The notes beneath the pieces are model-generated. The model searched no databases, was not told the DNA's origin, and was given only the letters and a program-made list of their open reading frames with translations. 64,000 nt of DNA, from positions 9,284,707-9,348,706 of the forward strand of contig NC_044291.2 in the NCBI RefSeq assembly GCF_004027225.2. The letters run 5' to 3'. Position numbers and translations under genes: made by a program. Shown one piece after another: positions 55,701 to 64,000 of this stretch; position 1 is the first letter of the stretch, and every line of letters starts with the position of its first letter. The DNA is from Strigops habroptila. Lineage: Eukaryota > Chordata > Aves > Psittaciformes > Psittacidae.

Positions 55701-58102
55701 AGGGCATCCACAGTACAACGGATTCTAATTACAGCCTTTGGCCACTCTTCACCCTTGCACATTAGCACGTGTAATTGGCTCACGCCTTTAAGCGTCCTTT
55801 GGCAACAGATTAATGATAATTAGGTTTAAATGAAGCTATTTCTCCTCTACAGGTTTCACCCACAAGCCAGCAGCACCTTGTAGGGAGCTGGTAACTATTT
55901 CAGTGACAAGGGAACAGAAGTGATGGGCAGAAATCCCTCCTGCTGCACCAGGTATCCCAGCCTGGGGTGAAGCCAGGTCTTCAGGTACCCAGTGTGGCCA
56001 CGAGGTCAAAATGCCTCTTACCCAGCGAGATGCTACAGGAAACCTGGAGAGGGGCTTTGGACAAGGGCCTGTAGGGACAGGCCAAGGGGAATGGCTTTAA
56101 CCTGCCAGAGGGGAGACTGAGATGAGCTCTTAGGCAGAAGCTCTTTCCTGTGAGGGTGCTGAGGCGCTGGCACAGGGTGCCCAGAGAAGCTGTGGCTGCC
56201 CCATCCCTGGCAGTGTTCAAGGCCACGTTGGACACAGGGGCTTGGAGCAACCTGCTCTAGTGGAAGATGTCCCTGCCCGTGGCAGGGGGTTGGAACTGGA
56301 GGAGCTTTAAGGTCCCTTCCAGCCCAAACCAGTCTGGGAGTCTGTGAAAACACCCTGTGCTGCCCCTGCTCATGTGCACAGCACATGTGTTCTGTGGCTT
56401 AATCCACTGCAGGTTTGGGGTTACTCTTTGCTGTCAAGTGAAAAACCAGCAGTGGCTGTGTGGGGCAGTGTCAGGCTGCATGGCGCATCCCGACCTGCTG
56501 CTCCAGTCCAACTGGGACACCCGGCCCTGCACGCTGGGATGCGACTGTAGAAACTGCAGCTCATTGACCCCTGCTTTGCAGAGCAGCATGGCAAGCAGAC
56601 ACTGACACAGGGTGCCCAAGCTGTAGCCCCACACTGGGGACACAGTGTCCTGGGGAGGTGTCCCCACACTGGGATGCTCCTTGGAGCTCGTGTGAGGCAC
56701 CCTTGGGACCTTGCAGGGGGCTGGTGGCAGGAAACTGGGGGGACCCAGTAGCCTTAAACATCACTCAATGACGTTCAGCAAGGGCCCAAGTAGCAGTACA
56801 GGTTGGGGAGGACCTACTGGAGAGCAGTTCAGCTGAGAAGGACCTGAAAGTGTTGGTGAATGGTAAGTTAAAAGTTGACTATGAGCCGGCCCTTGCAGCC
56901 AGGAGGGACAAGAGTATCCTGGGGTGCATGGGGGGGAGTGTGGCAGCAGGTCGAGGGAGGTGGTTCCTCTACCTCTACTGACCCTGGTGAGGCCACATCT
57001 GGAGCACTGTGCCCAGTGCTGGGCTCCTCAGCACAAGACAGACAAGGAGCTGCTGGAGGGGGTCCAGTGGAGGCCACAAGGATGCTCAGGGGTCTGGAGC
57101 ATCTCTCTGATGAGGAGAGATTGTGGGATCTGGGCCTGGTCAGTCTGGAGAAGAGCAGCCTGAGAGGGGATCCCATCAATGCAGATCAATATCTCAAAGG
57201 CAGGTGCCAGGAGGATGGTGCCAGACTCTTTCCAGTGGTGCCCAGTGACAGGATGAGGAGCAATGGCCATAAACTAAAACACAACAAGTTTCACCTCAAC
57301 AAGAGGAAGAACTTCTTTCTGTTGAGGGTGTCAGAGCCCTGGCACAGGCTGCCCAAGGGGGTTGTGGAGTCTCCCTCTCTGGAGCCATCCCAAACCCACC
57401 ATGGACACGTTCCTGTGTGACCTGCTCTGGGTGGCCCTGCCTTGGCAGGGGGTTGGACTCGATGATCTCCAGAGGTTCCTTCAACCCTGACGATTCCGGG
57501 ATTCTGGGATCATATCTGAGCTCTGAGCATGAAGTGAACCCACTTTGGGGTGATGGTTTAAGGCCTCTGCTGGGACTCGAGCTCCTGCTGCGAGTGAGTC
57601 CAGAGCAGTGAGAGCCCCTCCATGGGAGACGGGGAACGGGACATGGGGTAGAGGGAGATGGGTGAGAGAAGGTGCGAGAGCGGGAGCCTGCAGGGCGGGG
57701 ATGCAGCAGCACGGGGGTGCGAGGATCAGACAGACCGACTGACATACAGACACGCAGACCCCCCCACCCTGCGCACAGCTCGCTGGAGCTCCCGCTGCCG
57801 GCGGGCTCTGTTGCAGCCCCGCTTAGGCTTGGGGCGAAGCGGGGTGAAGGGGGAACCAGAGTGAAGGGGGAAGCGGGGCAAAGCGGGAACGGGGCGAAGG
57901 GGGAACGGGCGAAGCGGTGGGGAACGGGACCGGCGGTCGCGGTGCCGCAGCCGTTGAACAGCGCCTGCCCGCAGGAGGAGGGGGGGTCCCGGGTGATTCA
58001 TGGAGCAGCCAGTCCCGCACCGGGAGACTGCGGGCCCGTGGCCGGGCGCACAACCCCCAGCTCGCAGCCGCAGCGCCCCGTCCCGTCCCCGCTCACCTGC
58101 AT
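52577..58102 (-). CDS. SLC31A2: Copper transporter family protein CTR2, complete
   Basis: Small three-pass membrane protein of late endosomes/lysosomes and plasma membrane; in mammals it modulates copper pools and CTR1 processing. Four coding exons on the minus strand (58102-58097, 54583-54517, 53663-53495, 52745-52577) give 136 residues; human CTR2 has 143. It starts MQMSFYFSDTAVLLFDFWSV, matching human MAMHFIFSDTAVLLFDFWSV. TM1 is about residues 25-44 (GMVLSVLVILLLSMLYEAVK). A hydrophilic loop follows. TM2 carries the MxxxM copper motif (Met104-Met108 in MLAVMSYN) and TM3 carries GxxxG (Gly121-Gly125). The short N-terminus without a Met/His-rich ectodomain separates it from CTR1 (SLC31A1). 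Confidence 0.94.
52756..52815 (-). mobile_element. CR1 LINE 3' tail adjoining a splice acceptor
   Basis: On the minus strand, aaggtcctttccaacccaaa then ccgctctgtgattctatggt, the CR1 terminus, 10 bp before SLC31A2 exon 4. Confidence 0.9.
52823..52940 (-). mobile_element. CR1 LINE 3' fragment, second subfamily
   Basis: Tail atcatagaatcaaccaggtt, then aaagacctttaagatcacca, truncated at ggcctcgtctacatggttt. Placed directly behind another CR1 in the same orientation. Confidence 0.92.
52941..53494. other. SLC31A2 intron 3, non-repeat part
   Basis: No exon or repeat recognised. Confidence 0.6.
53495..53663 (-). CDS. SLC31A2: SLC31A2 coding exon 3
   Basis: Residues 25-81, GMVLSVLVILLLSMLYEAVK then MGKAVLLRRALRALPPSLSQ and DPLLEPEEGAPSPTQG. 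TM1 and the cytosolic loop. Acceptor cccgcag, donor gtacca. Confidence 0.94.
53763..53907 (+). mobile_element. CR1 LINE 3' fragment
   Basis: gccccatccctggcagtgtt through caacacaaaccattctatc. Antisense in SLC31A2 intron 2. Confidence 0.92.
54447..54492. repeat. (GGAT)n microsatellite
   Basis: About nine to ten ggat units plus ggac variants, 25 bp into SLC31A2 intron 2 (CATC repeats in the transcript). Confidence 0.95.
54517..54583 (-). CDS. SLC31A2: SLC31A2 coding exon 2
   Basis: Residues 3-25, MSFYFSDTAVLLFDFWSVHT then PT. Acceptor ttccag, donor gtaagc; ends in phase 1. Confidence 0.95.
54846..55196 (-). mobile_element. CR1 LINE fragment lacking its 3' tail
   Basis: cactgccagggctggggcag through cctcgctccaacagctccac. 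The last about 140 bp of CR1 are missing, so it was truncated after insertion. Confidence 0.92.
56031..56346 (+). mobile_element. CR1 LINE 3' fragment
   Basis: gctacaggaaacctggagag through ccaaaccagtctgggagtct. Confidence 0.93.
56797..57514 (+). mobile_element. CR1 LINE, older divergent copy
   Basis: About 700 bp of a different CR1 subfamily (cctactggagagcagttcag, ggttggactcgatgatctcc) with a decayed attccgggattctgggatc tail. Confidence 0.9.
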
Positions 58103-58290
58103 GGCGGCGCTGGGGGGCCCGTCCCGCTGCAGCTCAGCTCAGCTCGGCACGGTCCCGGCCCGGCCCGGCCCGTCGCGGGCTCCTGACGCGCGGCGCGGGG
58201 CTTCCCGGGAGATGTAGTGCGGGGGGGGAAGCGTGTGTCTGCGTGCGGGTGTGTGTACGTGCGCCTGTATCGTCGTCGAAACGCGATGGG
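57640..58290 (-). promoter_or_regulatory. CpG-rich promoter region of SLC31A2
   Basis: Dense CpG region (cgaagcggggtgaaggggga, cggcccggcccgtcgcgggc) spanning the first coding exon. It includes short direct repeats of the gcgaagggggaac type at about 57850-57925. No TATA box. Confidence 0.65.
58097..58102 (-). CDS. SLC31A2: SLC31A2 coding exon 1 (Met-Gln only)
   Basis: gccgccATGCAG followed by donor gtgagc gives just two codons before exon 2. The MQ-MSFYF junction parallels human MAMHFIF. The frame and Kozak context are good, but the tiny exon makes it less certain than the others. Confidence 0.8.
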
Positions 58291-58311
58291 TCGGGGCAAT
58301 CCCCAGCACAG

Positions 58312-59027
58312 ACACAGGCTGGAGGCTGGATGGAGCAGCCTGAGGAGAAGGACTTGGGGGTGTTGGGTGACGAGAAGCTCCCTATGACCCAGCTTCAGTG
58401 TGTGCTTGAGACCAGAACCCCCCCGTGTGCTGGGCTGCACCCCCAGAGCGTGAGCAGCAGGTCAGGGAGGGGATCCTGCCCCTCTGCTGCGCTCTGGGGA
58501 GACCCCCCCTGCAGCCCTGATCCAGCTCTGGGGCAACAGCACAAGAGGGACGTGGAGCTGCTGGAGCGAGTCCAGAGGAGGCCCCGGAGCTGCTGCGAGG
58601 GCTGGAGCAGCTCTGCTCTGGAGCCAGGCTGAGAGAGCTGGGCTGGGGCAGCCTGGAGAAGAGAAGGCTCCTGAAGGGGAGACCTTAGAGCAGCTCCAGT
58701 GCCTAAAGGGGCTCCAGGAAACCTGGAGAGGGGCTTTGGACAAGGGCCTGGAGGGACAGGCCAAGGGGAATGGCTTTAACCTGCCAGAGGGGAGATTGAG
58801 ATGAGCTCTGAGGCAGAAGTTCTTCCCTGTGAGGGTGCTGAGGCGCTGGCACAGGGTGCCCAGAGAAGCTGTGGCTGCCCCATCCCTGGCAGTGTTCAAG
58901 GCCAGGTTGGACACAGGGGCTTGGAGCAACCTGCTCTAGTGGAAGGTGTCCCTGCCCGTGGCAGGAGGTGGGAACTGGAGGAGCTTTAAGGTCCCTTCCA
59001 ACACAAACCAGTCTATGATACTATGGG
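58312..59027 (+). mobile_element. CR1 LINE, about 715-bp copy
   Basis: ggctggatggagcagcctga through acacaaaccagtctatgata, between SLC31A2 and the collagen gene. Confidence 0.94.
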
Positions 59028-60091
59028 TTTGGCATTGCTTGAACCAGTCCACAGGCAACTGTGCCCCCCAGAAAGCTTCTGCTCTCCTCCACCCCTAGTA
59101 CAGGGTACCTGGCTGCCTCTGCTCTGCTGGCATCAGCATCAATGTCCAACCTCGCTGGGACACAATAGGGCAGCCTGGACACCTATGCTACAGGGCAAAG
59201 TGGGCAAGCTCTGCCTTAAAAGTCCAAAACCTGAAAGGTGCTGAGAAAACTGCACACAGCCATGTGAGATCTGGGGGTTTCTGGGCTGTGTACCAGCACC
59301 TAGGCTTGGGTGCCATCTGTAAAGCTCTCTGCTCCCAGGACTTACCTCTGGCTGCCTGGGGCCAAGCAGCCCAGCAATAGCGGGATGATAAGAGGCAAGA
59401 GAAACACTGCTGGGAACAGCAAATATAAAGTGATATCAGCGCTGCAGCACAGAGCCAAACAGCTCCAGTCCCTGCCCTTGCCTGACCAGAGCAACACTGC
59501 CTTGTAGCAGCCTTGCTGTAGCAGCTCGCTGCCCTTCAAATGAGTTGCAGACTCAAAACAGAGCCAGGACATGGGGGCTTTTGCCTTTTTCACCCCTTTT
59601 TAGTACCTGATGGCTGGAACAGCTGGGAACAGGAGCAGAGAGTGGGCAGCACTGCATGGACCTGCTTGCTTGGGCTGCCAGGGCTCCTCCTCAAATCCCC
59701 CTGATCCAGGGATTTGTGCACTTGACTAAGGCAAAGCAAAGCCCTTTTTCTTCCCCTTCTCCCAAGCTGGCAGTGTTGTTGCTTGGTTTTCTCTTTAGCT
59801 GAGAGTTCCTGATAATTTCAATTTCATGAGCCTCCCCCATCACTCATTAAATCAGCACCTTCTCGTATATATAATATATATATAATTTATAGAGAAATGA
59901 CTTTTGTAAACAACATTCTTCTACTCCAGAAGGAAATTGTAGTCTGAGGCATAACGCAGCTACAAACAGGTATCTCAGAAGGAGGACAGGCAGCTCTGGG
60001 GAGCCCCGTGTCACTCCCAGCCGCCACCACGGCCCCAGCAGGACAGTTCCTGGGTGGGGAGGGAACCGTCTCGGTTTGGGTGTCACCGGTT
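59028..60091. other. Intergenic / collagen 3' UTR
   Basis: No coding exon recognised. It includes a short TA-rich patch (about 59868-59892). The collagen transcript must end in here. No canonical AATAAA is seen on the minus strand; a variant TATAAA lies at 59886-59891. Confidence 0.55.
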
Positions 60092-60241
60092 TCAGCTGAA
60101 GCAAACCGGTCCGACTGTGAAACCGAACTGGTGCGAGGTGTCTCCGTTGTGGAACACGGCCAGGTCCCGCAGCGGCAGCAGGGACAGCTCCTCGGTGGCG
60201 AAGTGGAAGATGGTGTCGGTGATGGAGGAGTCATTGTCCAG
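60092..60241 (-). CDS. Collagen last coding exon
   Basis: [20 protein letters not shown] onward to [13 protein letters not shown] and TGA. It carries cysteine 8 and the canonical fibrillar terminus. Confidence 0.93.
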   Translation of the reverse strand: MDNDSSITDTIFHFATEELSLLPLRDLAVFHNGDTSHQFGFTVGPVCFS

Positions 60242-63200
60242 CTGAAATGAGCACAGGGGCAGCTGAGCGGCACCAAAACCCTGGGCTGGTGGCCTGAAGG
60301 ACCCTCATGGAGCACCCACTGTCCCCTCCGCTGCTCTGGTTGCTCCTTGATGCACCCAATGGCCAGGTCTCCATTCCCAGCTTCTCCAGGGAGGTGGCCT
60401 CCCCCATGTCACCCTGCGACACCGCATTCCCTGCCATATCCCAGCCAGCTCCCCAGGATCAGGGCAGCTCCTTGGTCCTAGGAAGAGGATGCTCTCCATC
60501 TCCATCCCCATCCCGCTGCAGGAAGTGGATGCTTCCCATCCCCATCCCACCATGGGAAGCCTCATCCACCAGGCCTACCCCAAACCCTGGGGGTGCAAAC
60601 ATGAGCCAACGGGCAAATGTTGGGGAAGAGGCTTCTCCTGGATTAAGAAAGGGTCTGTCTGCAGGCAGGCTCACCACGCAGCCCTGCAGGCTCGCTGCAT
60701 AGCTCTGCTCCCGGGAATCGGCCAGGAAGCGGATTTCCTTCTGGAGCTGTGGCTGGCCCTGCTCCGGGGCCGGTCTGCAGGAGTAGGAGACCTTCTGTGT
60801 GGCCAAGTGGCTGTGCAGGCGCAGGAACCGGAGCTGCACCGTGCTGGCCCCTGTGTACTCCAGCTATGGGCAATGAGAGAGAAACCGAGTAGTGGGAGCT
60901 GCATGGATCTGCATGGAGGAGTCTGTGCATCCCCCAGTTGAAAACTGGGATTCAGCCATCTGCTGAAGCACTGGTTTGGGTTTTCTTTGCAGAAAGAGGT
61001 GGCACAACCCCTGTGCCTGGGCACTGCACAGTGGGACAGGCACTAGGAGACCCCCAGTCCCATGAGGTGGGCTTGTGTCCCATGGGGCTGGGCACTCACC
61101 AGGAAGCCCCCAGGCAGGGTGCTGAACCACTCGAAGGTGTTCTCAGAGGTGTAAGTGCTCAGCCAAGCCTTGATGGGCACCTGGGGAGAGTGGGGACCAT
61201 GTCACGCTGCCCCAGCAGGACAAAGAGCCAGCGATACCAATAGCTGTCCCTGCAGCCTGGTCACACACCGTGACCAGGATCCTCACCCCAAACTGTTCCC
61301 ACAGCTCCCTGTGACAGCAGCAGTCACCACAGCAAGGGACCGGCCACACTGTCCCTCTCCGGCCCCACCAACCTGTCCTCACCAGCCTCAGGAGGTAACA
61401 CAGGGCTGAAGCCACCCCATACCTGGTTGTGGATGGGGGCTATGCAGGTCTCACCCCCCGCTGTGAAGTTGCAGAAGGCCACCAGCGCATCCTGGGGGCT
61501 GCCCTGGTTGGGGTCGATGTAGTATTGCCCTGGAGGGAGGCAGAGGGGAGCTCCTGGCACCAGGGTTTTGGCATGGGGAGGATGCCACGTGGTGCCATCC
61601 CACCTCAGCTTGTGGTGTATCCCTGGCTGCAACCTCCATCCTCTTGGGATGCAGCCTGGCTGCCACCCTGTTCCTCCAGGGATGAAACCCAATTGAGCTC
61701 ATCCCCCAAATCCTCATCCCCTCTTAATGCTGGCGTAACACTGCCTGGACCTGGGGTCCCCCCGTGTGCACCCTGGTACCATCAGGCAGATGAGGGTGAG
61801 CCAGCAGCAGCTCCTTGCAAGTGGCCGCCGGGTTGGCTTTGGTGCCGTTGGGATGCTCCACAAGAGCTTGGAGCTCCTGGCTCAGGGTGTCCAGCAGAGC
61901 CCAGACCGCAGTGTAGTTCAGGTGGTTGGAGGGATAAATTAGCTGCTAAAGGAAAAAGAAGGGATATAACCAAGCTGATATTAGTCCCTCCCTCTTATTT
62001 GGGTGAGAAGCATCATCAGGAGCTCAGGGAGGAGTTGGGACATGGTGGGGACAAGTATGGTGGGAGAGGAGTTAGCCATATCTGCTTGCTCTTTGTACAT
62101 GAGCCTTGGTCCTTGTGCACACAGGACTTAGAAGCAGTGGGACATGGGACACCATCACTGTCAGCCCCTTCCCTCCCTCATGGCACCCATCAAAGTGGGG
62201 ATGGGAAGCTTTGGTGGCACCACATGGGGATGGGAAGCCCTTGTCCTCATGCACTCACCCGTAGCTCCTCCCTGGACAGCATGAGCACGGGTCCGCTGGG
62301 GCCAGGGGGGCCGGCAGGACCCTGTGTGACAATGACAATGCTGGTGGCAGTGGCTGCTGCCCCTGAGCCCACCGCCATGCTCACAGCTCCTCTGATGGTG
62401 CCATCCGCTGCCTGTCCCAATGCAATGGCACCCACAGCACTGGGGGACCTCGCTGGGGGAGCAAGGGACCCAAGGTTTGGCACAAGGGACATTAGTGGCT
62501 CCACTTACTGGCAGCCCTGGTGTGCCCCTGGGTCCTGGCAGCCCTGGGAAGCCTTTCAGCCCCTGCCAAAGAGGAGGTGGAGGAGGGAAGAGAAGCAAGG
62601 GGTGAGATGCTGGTGTGTGGAGCTGCACCCCAGAGTGCCCCATGGGGCCACCCCACACCTCGGGGACAGGGCAGGAGGGGAGGGTGCCCATGGCAGGGCT
62701 GAGCCCAGTTCCAAGCGCTCCTCTGTACTTACTTTGGGTCCAGACAAGCCCTGGAAGAGAAGGACAAGGCCCGGGGAAGCGGGAGGCAGGCGGGATCAAA
62801 GCCCCATCCCAGCGGGATGTGATCCCTGTTGGGGAGCAAACCCCAAACCCGATGGGAGGGTGAAGGACTCACCGGTGTCCCGGGGGTGCCAGGGTGTCCC
62901 TGTGTGCCGGGGGGGCCAGTGTCACCCTGCAAAGGCACCGGAGGAGGTCAGGGCACTGCTTGGGGCATCCCCCAGCACTATGTCCTCTGACAACACAGCC
63001 CCTTTCCCGGGCAGATTCGGCATGGAAAAATGAGGAATTCATCCCAAATACTCATCTTGTGGAGGTCCATCTTGCCCTTACCTGCTGTCCCTTGGGTCCT
63101 GGCCTTCCAGGGATGCCCTGGGGTCCCAGCTTGCCCTAGGAGGCAGGCTGTCACACAGGGTGACAAGGGACCAAGGGGAGGGAGGAAAAGAGCAAACCCC

Positions 63201-63263
63201 TTCATGTACCTTGAAGCCATCGTCCCCTTGCTGGCCCAGCTCACCCGCGCTGCCCTTCTCGCC
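60092..63263 (-). CDS. Divergent fibrillar collagen, 3' part (helix end plus COLFI C-propeptide)
   Basis: Secreted extracellular-matrix chain. Eleven minus-strand exons: 63263-63210, 63135-63082, 62926-62873, 62750-62733, 62562-62509, 62321-62259, 61942-61780, 61529-61423, 61180-61100, 60863-60675, 60241-60092. They give Gly-X-Y triplets, helix end at [12 protein letters not shown], then a C-propeptide of about 238 residues ending [20 protein letters not shown] keeps the Asp/Asn/Gln/Asp calcium-site residues of the family. Cysteines 1, 4, 5, 6, 7 and 8 are present ([29 protein letters not shown]). Cysteine 2 (LCHP in V/XI, here LAHP) and cysteine 3 (NQGC, here NQGS) are replaced. Details such as [16 protein letters not shown] and [12 protein letters not shown] resemble types V/XI more than XXVII/XXIV, but identity is low. 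The 5' part lies beyond 64000. Confidence 0.88.
60675..60863 (-). CDS. Collagen C-propeptide exon 4
   Basis: [20 protein letters not shown] onward through SYSC and [20 protein letters not shown], 63 codons. It carries cysteines 6 and 7. Confidence 0.9.
61100..61180 (-). CDS. Collagen C-propeptide exon 3
   Basis: [20 protein letters not shown] then TLPGGFL, 27 codons, corresponding to the TSWPKEN..WFSEF segment of type V/XI chains. Confidence 0.86.
61423..61529 (-). CDS. Collagen C-propeptide exon 2
   Basis: [20 protein letters not shown] then [15 protein letters not shown]. Ser replaces cysteine 3; cysteines 4 and 5 are present, as is the conserved Asn-Phe-Thr glycosylation site. Confidence 0.92.
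61780..61942 (-). CDS. Collagen C-propeptide exon 1
   Basis: [20 protein letters not shown] onward to [18 protein letters not shown]. It has cysteine 1 but Ala in place of cysteine 2. Donor gtacca; ends in phase 1. The acceptor could be one codon earlier (adding Gln). Confidence 0.88.
62259..62321 (-). CDS. Collagen helix-end junction exon
   Basis: Four final triplets ([12 protein letters not shown]), then the non-helical LMLSREELR. 63 bp. Acceptor acacag, donor gtgagt. Confidence 0.88.
62509..62562 (-). CDS. Collagen exon, 54 bp
   Basis: [18 protein letters not shown], six Gly-X-Y triplets. Acceptor ggcag, donor gtaagt. Confidence 0.9.
62733..62750 (-). CDS. Collagen microexon, 18 bp
   Basis: GLSGPK, two Gly-X-Y triplets between acceptor ttccag and donor gtaagt. 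In frame with both neighbours, shorter than the usual 45/54/108-bp fibrillar exons. Confidence 0.78.
62873..62926 (-). CDS. Collagen exon, 54 bp
   Basis: [18 protein letters not shown], six Gly-X-Y triplets. Acceptor ttgcag, donor gtgagt. Confidence 0.9.
63082..63135 (-). CDS. Collagen exon, 54 bp
   Basis: [18 protein letters not shown], six Gly-X-Y triplets. Acceptor cctag, donor gtaagg. Confidence 0.9.
63210..63263 (-). CDS. Collagen exon, 54 bp
   Basis: [18 protein letters not shown], six Gly-X-Y triplets. Acceptor ccag, donor gtacat. The most upstream exon I can see. Confidence 0.88.
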
Positions 63264-64000
63264 CTGGGAGAGACAGGGAGAGCTTTGGTGGCAAAGAGAA
63301 GGATGGAAACCCCTTCAGGGACACCAGCCAGGGTGGGGGGCTCTGCCCCAGAGGGTGGGCATCAGAACCTTGCTCTAGTTACTCCATCATGATCATTTAG
63401 TTACTCATCAAATCAGTGGTACTTCATTGGGTAGGCAATGGAGGTGACCCTGGCAGAAAAGGGACATTTCCCAAGGCCAAACATCTCCTGGCCTCCAGCA
63501 AGCAGCTGGAAATGGGAAATTTATGATGAAAACCCCAACCCCGTCCTTTGTATTTGGTAGAATTAACTGTGCCTATAGTGGGGAAGGAAGGGGGTGATGG
63601 AGCATCTTCCTCTTCTGCTCAGCTGCAAGTCTGAAAGTCTTTTATCCCAGGCTAAAATATCACTCAGGAAAAACCTCAGAATTTCCTCAAAACACTTTGA
63701 GAAAATAAACTTCTGTGCTGAAATCTGGTGGAGCAGGGGAAGAACCCAGCACAGCAGCCTCCTGCCCAGCTCCGGCCTTGCTGACTGCCCTGGAGTTCAG
63801 CTTCTACCATCCCCCATTCAGCTCTCAATGCACTTAAAGCTTTATTTATTACACCAGGCTTTCATTCTGACGGCTGTGAGGAACCACCCGCCCCCAGGGA
63901 CTGCCTGTCACTGATTTACAGCCTGGCAGCTGGTGGATGGGGCTGTGAGGATGAGCTTGGCCTCTCTGGCCAAGGCTGGATCCATCAGCACATCAGTAAT
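63264..64000. other. Collagen intron, no exon recognised
   Basis: About 740 bp without a Gly-X-Y exon on the minus strand, probably the intron leading to the next upstream collagen exon. AT-rich patch at about 63838-63850. Confidence 0.55.

Larger units (their letters stand above)
54584..58096. other. SLC31A2 intron 1 (3.5 kb)
   Basis: Holds three CR1 fragments listed separately. 55197-56030 is AT-richer with no recognised feature. The last 450 bp belong to the CpG-rich promoter region. Confidence 0.7.

Noticed and set aside
61429-63033. 534-codon open frame on the plus strand
   Set aside because: It is antisense to the collagen exons and crosses their introns. GC-rich Gly-X-Y coding DNA commonly leaves the opposite strand open.

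Overview
This window comes from a bird nuclear genome. It holds four intron-containing vertebrate genes, about 31 fragments of CR1 LINEs (the dominant avian retroposon, with the typical ATTCTATGA-type 3' tail), and very GC-rich promoters. CR1 makes up roughly 9 kb of 64 kb. Many copies are nearly identical, which fits a lineage with recently active CR1; woodpecker-like birds are one possibility, but this is inference. Exons were placed by hand from GT/AG splice sites, phase continuity and similarity to known protein families. Every exon junction listed keeps the reading frame. Layout: (1) 1-14,086, minus strand: the first 11 coding exons (321 codons) of STXBP1 (Munc18-1), the neuronal syntaxin-binding SM protein. 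The rest of the gene lies to the left of the window. Intron 1 is 9.3 kb and contains a perfect 48-bp inverted repeat. (2) About 14.4-22.0 kb: a non-coding interval between two divergent promoters. It has CR1 copies, a TATC microsatellite, a 0.7-kb CCATGC-rich minisatellite and a large inverted duplication with arms of about 590 bp. (3) 22,181-51,860, plus strand: complete NIBAN2 (FAM129B), 14 coding exons and 879 codons, with a 16.4-kb first intron. Its proline/alanine-rich C-terminal tail is longer than in mammals and internally repeated. Its 3' UTR carries 19 copies of a 20-bp minisatellite. (4) 52,033-58,102, minus strand: complete SLC31A2 (CTR2, copper transporter family), four coding exons and 136 residues, convergent with NIBAN2 and almost touching it at the 3' ends. 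(5) 60,092-63,263 and beyond, minus strand: the 3' part of a fibrillar collagen gene, with five collagenous 54-bp-type or smaller exons, a helix-end exon and a complete COLFI C-propeptide. The C-propeptide resembles the type V/XI group but is divergent and lacks exactly the two cysteines that normally make inter-chain disulfides. I could not assign it to a named collagen. The STXBP1/NIBAN2 head-to-head pair is conserved with human 9q34. NIBAN2 next to SLC31A2 and a collagen is not the human arrangement, since SLC31A2 lies at 9q32 in human. The most novel material is the divergent collagen, the inverted duplication upstream of NIBAN2, the palindrome in STXBP1 intron 1, and the repeat-expanded tail and 3' UTR of NIBAN2. 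No CRISPR, tRNA, rRNA or prokaryotic feature was seen.
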